NCBI GenBank assembly: GCA_020426125.1 | Contig: JAGQQQ010000035.1 | Location: 1 to 8,720 of the forward strand | Source: Planctomycetaceae bacterium | GTDB taxonomy: Bacteria > Planctomycetota > Planctomycetia > Planctomycetales > Planctomycetaceae | DNA length: 8,720 bases | Direction of reading: 5' to 3' | Shown: positions 5,020-8,720 of the stretch, in pieces | Layout of the letters: the number at the start of each line of letters is the position of its first letter | Position numbering within the stretch: position 1 is the first letter of the stretch | Notes under the pieces: model-generated | Databases searched by the model: none | What the model was told of the DNA's origin: nothing | What the model saw: the letters and a program-made list of their open reading frames with translations, nothing else | Made by a program: the position numbers and the translations under genes

Positions 5020-7942
5020 TCAGTCGCCCGGCACGGGCTATGCCGATACTGCCAATCGCTCCTCCGATGACGTTGCCGAGGTTCAGGCCAGCGTCGAAGC
5101 TGGTCCCCATGGAGAGGTATTGGGATGCAGTTGCTCCGAGGACGATAAGATCATCGAGCCCATCGCCGTTGAAATCGCCAACAACGGCCTCTTCCCCGAC
5201 GGAGGACGTCCCGGCAATGGCCAGTGATTGGGACGGTGTGCCATTCGAGGTGAGAGACGAAACAGCGGTGATCAGTTGATCGTTGTCACGGATCGTCAGG
5301 ATGTCCGCGAGCAAGTCGTCGTTGAAACCGCCGGACAAGATGGAGTTGCTGTACGTGGCCGGATCAAGCCGGGGCGACGCATTGGAGACGACGAAGTTCC
5401 GCACATCGTCGGCATTGACCCGGGGATCTCCGACGGTCGTTGCCGTGAAAATCTGGCCATTGGCATTGACAACGGCGATGTCGTCGCGGCCATCGCCGTT
5501 GAAGTCGTCCACGGTCAAATCGTGCAGCCCCCCAGTGGCGACGCTTTGACCGAATTGACCGGATGCCAGCACCGTCGTGAATCGTCGACCAACCGGTGTT
5601 CGAATCGAGTAGGCAGGGATAATGTTGGCTCGCGTGTTTCCAACATTGTCGAAGAGACCGACGACATCATCCCATCCGTCTCCATTGAAGTCGCCGGTTG
5701 CCATGGCATCGAAACCGGTGTTCATTGTGACATAGAACCGGTTGACACCGAGAAAATCCTGGCTTCGCATGGCTCCCTGTCCAAAGCCGGTGCTGACGAT
5801 CTGAGCCATGACTTCGGCGCGGCCGTTTCCGTCGTAATCGCCGACCATGAAGTTGTCCCAGGTAAACTGGTCGCTGAGGGCGCCAGCGGACACGGGCGCC
5901 GCAAGCGTGCCGTCTCCTCTGTTGCGAAGGAAGTTGAACCGGAGATTGGTCATATTCAGCATCATGCCATCGAGCAAGCCATCGCCATTAAAGTCGCCGA
6001 CGAAGCCTTGAAAGTTTGAGCCGAATTGCCCGGTCTCGAACCAGTTCAAAGTGTTCCCTGAGGTGGTGCCGAGGCGCCATTTGCCGTTCGACTGATCAAA
6101 GATGAGAAGGCCGTTGGCCGCCATGGGCCCGGCTTCGACCGCCCCGATATCGACGCTCGGGTCGCCATCGCCATCCCCATCCTGCACGCGGCGGGAACCA
6201 TTTTGATCGAAGAGAAGCGTCATCCCGAGCGGATCGACTGCTTTGACGGTGTTGCCATTGTCGATGGCCAGGCTCCCAGGGACCAGTGCGTGGCTGAGAA
6301 CGCCGTTGCCGCCATTGTCCTCGAGGGTCGTGTTGATCACTGTGCTGATGTTTCTGGTGCCGGAACCTCCCAGGCCGACGATATTTGCCAAGTCTCCCCC
6401 TTGAACAATGCCCCCGGACGTGGCCGCGTCGGCAATCAGGTTATGGGCCGAGGAAGCCGTATTCACATCTGATCCCTGAATATCACTGGCGACTCCATTC
6501 CCCTGGTTCCCTCCGACGATCGTGTTGTGGAGTGTCACGAGACCAGAACTGTTCCAAATCCCCCCTCCGCCGGAATCTGCTGAGTTGCCGGTGACCGTCG
6601 AGTTGGTGATCGTGACGGTCGCGTCCTTCTGAACGGCGATGCCTCCCCCATTGTCTAACGTCGCATTTCCTGAGATCGTGCTATTGATAATGTGGACCGT
6701 CCCTGAACGCAGTTCCAGACCTCCACCTCCCCCGAAGTTTGAAAAGACCGTGTCATTTAGTGAAACTTCCGACCTTCGCAGCACCAGTTCGCCAGAGTCC
6801 TGTCTGAGTCCTGTGAACTGGTTTGATTTGATGATGCTGCTCTCGATGCTGAGGTTCCCAGAATTGTTGATTGCGGCGGAGTCTCTCAGTCCGGAATTCC
6901 CGGTGATCGTACTGTTCCGCATTGCTACCGTGGTCCCGCCGCCGATTCGGATCCCCTCGCCGTTTCCAGAGAAATTCAGTCCGTCGAATTCGACATTTCC
7001 GGAAACTTGAAGGCCTCCGGTATTCCCTGAGATAGTGAGATTCGTCGCGGTTGTAGTTGCCCCTGAAAGGGACACTGCGGAACCACTCGAAGTGACAAAG
7101 GGCGTGCTGCTCCCGGTAATGGACACATTCGTCAACGACGCCCCATTGGCCAGGCTGACGGCGAGAATTCCAAAGGAATCGGATCCGACTTTATTGCCAC
7201 TGAAAACAACATCCTCAAGAACCGTCTCCGATCCGTTTGAGAACAGTGCTCCGACGGAATCATTCGCGACGTTCTCGGTAAAAGCGGAGTTTCGAATCGT
7301 CAATTTGCCGATGGAATGTGACAGGCCGCCAGCGAAGCCGGCCTCGTCGAATCCCCCGAACGACTGCGCGGAGTTCTTGGAAAAGATCACGTCTTCGAGT
7401 GTGAGTTCCCCAGCGGAGGAATTGATCCCTCCCCCAATCCCGCCCAACGCGAAATCATCGCCACCAGGATTCTGGCCATTCGCGATCGTGAGCCCTGAAA
7501 TCGCAACGACCGGCGGAGACTTTTCGCTAAAGGGAATCACCATGACGCGAGACTTGAGATTCCCGTCAATTGTCAGCTGACTCGATCCCGGCCCTGAGAT
7601 GGTCACGTCCGAAGAAATTGTCAACGGCGCGCCGGCAAGCGTGATCGTGCCATTTAGCCCAGACTGAAAATCAATGGTGTCCGCCTCACTGTTTCCATTG
7701 GCGTCGATGATCGCCTGCCGGAGCGATCCAGCCCCGGAGTCGTTCAGATTGGTGACGGTCAATGCCGCCAGCAGGGTCCGGTCTTCCAGGAGTTCCGTCC
7801 CTCTCATCCGCTTAACCTGCTGCCGACTGCGCTGGCGTCTTGTCCAGAAGTTAAAAAACGTCAACAAGCATGTTGCCGCCTTGGGAAAGACTCTCGTTTC
7901 TGGGTCAAGCGAAGGCGATCGATGCATTTCCGAGTTCCTCAT
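5015..7942 (-). CDS. Large planctomycete surface/extracellular protein: beta-helix, choice-of-anchor Q-like segment and FG-GAP/VCBS repeats
   Basis: The 975-residue product has a basic N-terminal stretch (FWTRRQRSRQQVKRMRG) followed by LLEDRTLLAA at residues 51-60, the planctomycete extracellular N-terminal motif (Planc_extracel type) linked to export. Next comes LTVTNLNDSGAGSLRQAI (61-78), the usual entry into a right-handed beta-helix. The helix runs to about residue 530 with recurrent NSTISGN, NSTVTGNSADSGGGG and similar turns. Residues 552-604 (ALVPGSLAIDNG ... DIGAVEAG) resemble a choice-of-anchor Q segment. From about 650, FG-GAP/VCBS calcium-type loops recur: DFNGDGLLD (650), DYDGNGRAE (702), DFNGDGWDD (751), DFNGDGRDD (813), a degenerate GFNDDLLAD (872) and DFNGDGLDD (923). 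No LPxTG, PEP-CTERM or C-terminal membrane anchor is visible. ATG 7942 is the outermost start; the in-frame ATG at 7927 has a better ribosome site (GAGGA, 8 bases away) and may be the true one. A role in adhesion or the cell surface is inferred from the architecture. Its stop lies directly against the helicase remnant. Confidence 0.88.
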   Translation of the reverse strand: MRNSEMHRSPSLDPETRVFPKAATCLLTFFNFWTRRQRSRQQVKRMRGTELLEDRTLLAALTVTNLNDSGAGSLRQAIIDANGNSEADTIDFQSGLNGTITLAGAPLTISSDVTISGPGSSQLTIDGNLKSRVMVIPFSEKSPPVVAISGLTIANGQNPGGDDFALGGIGGGINSSAGELTLEDVIFSKNSAQSFGGFDEAGFAGGLSHSIGKLTIRNSAFTENVANDSVGALFSNGSETVLEDVVFSGNKVGSDSFGILAVSLANGASLTNVSITGSSTPFVTSSGSAVSLSGATTTATNLTISGNTGGLQVSGNVEFDGLNFSGNGEGIRIGGGTTVAMRNSTITGNSGLRDSAAINNSGNLSIESSIIKSNQFTGLRQDSGELVLRRSEVSLNDTVFSNFGGGGGLELRSGTVHIINSTISGNATLDNGGGIAVQKDATVTITNSTVTGNSADSGGGGIWNSSGLVTLHNTIVGGNQGNGVASDIQGSDVNTASSAHNLIADAATSGGIVQGGDLANIVGLGGSGTRNISTVINTTLEDNGGNGVLSHALVPGSLAIDNGNTVKAVDPLGMTLLFDQNGSRRVQDGDGDGDPSVDIGAVEAGPMAANGLLIFDQSNGKWRLGTTSGNTLNWFETGQFGSNFQGFVGDFNGDGLLDGMMLNMTNLRFNFLRNRGDGTLAAPVSAGALSDQFTWDNFMVGDYDGNGRAEVMAQIVSTGFGQGAMRSQDFLGVNRFYVTMNTGFDAMATGDFNGDGWDDVVGLFDNVGNTRANIIPAYSIRTPVGRRFTTVLASGQFGQSVATGGLHDLTVDDFNGDGRDDIAVVNANGQIFTATTVGDPRVNADDVRNFVVSNASPRLDPATYSNSILSGGFNDDLLADILTIRDNDQLITAVSSLTSNGTPSQSLAIAGTSSVGEEAVVGDFNGDGLDDLIVLGATASQYLSMGTSFDAGLNLGNVIGGAIGSIGIARAGRLM

Positions 7943-8020
7943 TCAGCAGGCACACTCTTCATGAGCAATGAAGTTCCAGTTCCTCATCGCGGCACACCGG
8001 CCGAATCTCACAGAAAAAGG

Positions 8021-8040
8021 GAAAAATTTGACAATTTTTC
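8021..8040. promoter_or_regulatory. AT-rich perfect palindrome upstream of the surface-protein gene
   Basis: GAAAAATT (8021-8028) and AATTTTTC (8033-8040) are perfect inverted repeats around TGAC. The site lies about 80 bases upstream of ATG 7942 and overlaps -35-like sequences: TTGTCA on the minus strand, TTGACA on the plus strand. No good -10 follows at the right spacing on either strand (best minus candidate TGAGAT after 18 bases, three of six matches). It may be an operator or an AT-rich promoter element. Confidence 0.4.
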
Positions 8041-8113
8041 GCCACAGATGACCGGCGTGAGGTTGGCGGGGTTATCGCGAGTTCAGGCGGCCTGAAACCC
8101 AAGTCACGACAGG

Positions 8114-8153
8114 GCCGGCTCCCGCATTTCTAACGGAAGTTTTGGGAACCGGC
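8114..8153. repeat. Inverted repeat (10-bp stem, one mismatch)
   Basis: GCCGGCTCCC (8114-8123) pairs with GGGAACCGGC (8144-8153) except for one C-A mismatch, around a 20-base loop. Its left arm shares CCGGCTCCC with two later copies at 8219-8227 and 8252-8260. Confidence 0.5.
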
Positions 8154-8159
8154 GATTCG

Positions 8160-8171
8160 ATCGTTCGGCAG
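8160..8171 (+). repeat. 12-base direct repeat, copy 1
   Basis: ATCGTTCGGCAG occurs here and again at 8452-8463, in the same orientation 292 bases apart. Together the copies bracket most of the hairpins of this region. Confidence 0.55.
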
Positions 8172-8205
8172 AAAGGAAAGTGCGAGCCAAGATCGGGGTG
8201 AGGAA

Positions 8206-8293
8206 TGCTGATTGAGTTCCGGCTCCCTTCCCTCCAACCCCGAGGGGGCATCCGGCTCCCCAGTTGGGGGTTTTTCCTCACAGAGAATCAGCA
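8206..8293. repeat. Nested inverted repeats enclosing CCGGCTCCC copies
   Basis: TGCTGATT (8206-8213) and AATCAGCA (8286-8293) are perfect 8-bp inverted repeats. Inside them lie two direct copies of TCCGGCTCCC (8218-8227 and 8251-8260) and the C/G-rich hairpins at 8236-8275. The whole could fold as one branched structure. Confidence 0.4.
8236..8275 (+). terminator. Terminator-like hairpin without an obvious plus-strand gene
   Basis: AACCCC (8236-8241) can pair with GGGGTT (8267-8272), with an inner GGGG/CCCC pairing. Alternatively, CCCC (8258-8261) pairs with GGGG (8266-8269) around AGTT. Either form is followed by TTTTT (8271-8275, partly used in the longer stem). It would stop plus-strand transcription, yet no plus-strand gene lies upstream. 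Confidence 0.35.
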
Positions 8294-8301
8294 GACCAAG
8301 C

Positions 8302-8332
8302 CATGGGCGGCTCTCAGATTGAACAGCCCATG
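8302..8332. repeat. Inverted repeat (7-bp perfect stem)
   Basis: CATGGGC (8302-8308) and GCCCATG (8326-8332) form a perfect stem around a 17-base loop. It sits between the terminator-like hairpin and the long hairpin at 8353. Confidence 0.4.
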
Positions 8333-8352
8333 CTAGAGAAAGAAGAGTTTGT

Positions 8353-8388
8353 CCCCTCGTTCCCAAGTCGGAGATCGGGAACGTGGGG
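8353..8388. repeat. Strong hairpin, CGTTCCC/GGGAACG type
   Basis: CCCCTCGTTCCC (8353-8364) pairs with GGGAACGTGGGG (8377-8388) over 12 positions with one mismatch, around a 12-base loop. No T-tract follows on either strand, so it is not a standard terminator. GTTCCC...GGGAAC hairpins occur as dispersed intergenic repeats in several bacterial genomes, so this may be one of a repeat family. Confidence 0.55.
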
Positions 8389-8442
8389 AAAAAGTGTGCC
8401 ACGGGTCGGCTTGTCCGTCTGTGCGAATGTCGTTGAGTTTCT

Positions 8443-8454
8443 GATTGGCCAATC
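8443..8454. repeat. 12-bp perfect palindrome GATTGGCCAATC
   Basis: The sequence is identical on both strands with no spacer. It directly adjoins and overlaps by three bases the second copy of the 12-base direct repeat. It could be a dimeric protein binding site or the end of a repeat unit. Confidence 0.4.
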
Positions 8455-8463
8455 GTTCGGCAG
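8452..8463 (+). repeat. 12-base direct repeat, copy 2
   Basis: Second copy of ATCGTTCGGCAG (first at 8160-8171). Confidence 0.55.
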
Positions 8464-8720
8464 GGTGACTGTGGCTTTCGAGCGTCGGTCAGGCTGCCGA
8501 GAGTTTCGAGTGAAAGCTCAAAGTCTCGCAAGTCCGTTTCCAACTGGGCACCATGGCACCTTGAACACAAGAGCCGAGTTCCGATTCGAGGCTAGAATTG
8601 TCGGCGACATGTTGTGAGAAATGCGCTCGTACGGGGGGCGGGACGGCAGTCTTTTCAAAGGCTCAGAGGTTGAGTACCGCTACCCGCGTCGAAAACTCCA
8701 ACGTCGATCCACTCAGTTCA

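Larger units (their letters stand above)
7943..8720. other. Long non-coding region with hairpins and short repeats
   Basis: This stretch of nearly 780 bases holds no convincing gene. Frames on both strands (8130-8570 minus, 8264-8617 plus) overlap each other, lack ribosome binding sites and have arginine/serine/proline-rich, low-complexity-like products without motifs. The first 100 bases would contain the promoter of the surface-protein gene. From about 8100 to 8463 there is an unusual density of inverted repeats plus a 12-base direct repeat, itemised separately. The last 100 bases carry an open plus-strand frame from ATG 8621 that runs off the edge; I do not recognise it. Confidence 0.6.

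Noticed and set aside
5228..6019. 263-codon plus-strand frame
   Set aside because: It lies antisense to the FG-GAP repeats; its valine/alanine/glutamate-rich product is the usual mirror of DxNGDG loops. The minus-strand protein has clear domains.
8130..8570. 146-codon minus-strand frame, with the 117-codon plus-strand frame at 8264-8617
   Set aside because: They overlap each other, lack start signals, and run through several hairpins and repeats, which suggests non-coding DNA.

Overview
The window most likely comes from a planctomycete. The strongest evidence is the N-terminus of the large protein on the minus strand at 5015-7942. It carries the LEDRTLLAA motif typical of the planctomycete extracellular N-terminal region, followed by a beta-helix, a choice-of-anchor Q-like segment and FG-GAP/VCBS repeats. 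Moderately high G+C, long non-coding gaps and mostly lineage-specific proteins fit this. The genus cannot be fixed from the sequence alone.

Layout, left to right. (1) 1-1243, minus strand: a two-gene unit made of a permuted papain-like (YiiX/C92-type) amidase and, overlapping it by 7 nt, a secreted HExxH metallopeptidase that runs off the left edge. (2) 1309-1420, plus strand: a promoter and a tRNA-Ala(CGC) gene, divergent from the amidase. (3) 1421-2043: about 600 bases with no convincing gene, ending in a candidate promoter and a good ribosome binding site. (4) 2044-2970, plus strand: an RmlD-like extended SDR protein lacking the usual catalytic lysine, closed by an intrinsic terminator at 3003-3040. 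(5) 3049-3357, minus strand: a small VOC (glyoxalase-fold) protein. (6) 3358-3867: eroded sequence with one unidentified minus-strand frame. (7) 3868-5019, minus strand: the C-terminal two thirds or so of a superfamily I (UvrD-like) helicase. It has lost its Walker A region and has a mutated Walker B motif, so it is almost certainly a pseudogene. (8) 5015-7942, minus strand: the 975-residue surface protein, whose stop codon abuts the helicase remnant. (9) 7943-8720: a non-coding region with an AT-rich palindrome close upstream of the surface-protein gene, then several hairpins and a 12-base direct repeat.

The genes do not form one pathway. The amidase and metallopeptidase are probably co-expressed and may act on the envelope or on extracellular peptides. 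The surface protein is probably exported or displayed. The helicase remnant lies directly downstream of it without a spacer, which marks a recombination or deletion scar. I see no complete undescribed multi-gene system. The items most worth a second look are the amidase/protease pair, the catalytically altered SDR, the helicase scar, and the hairpin-rich non-coding stretch at 8100-8470.
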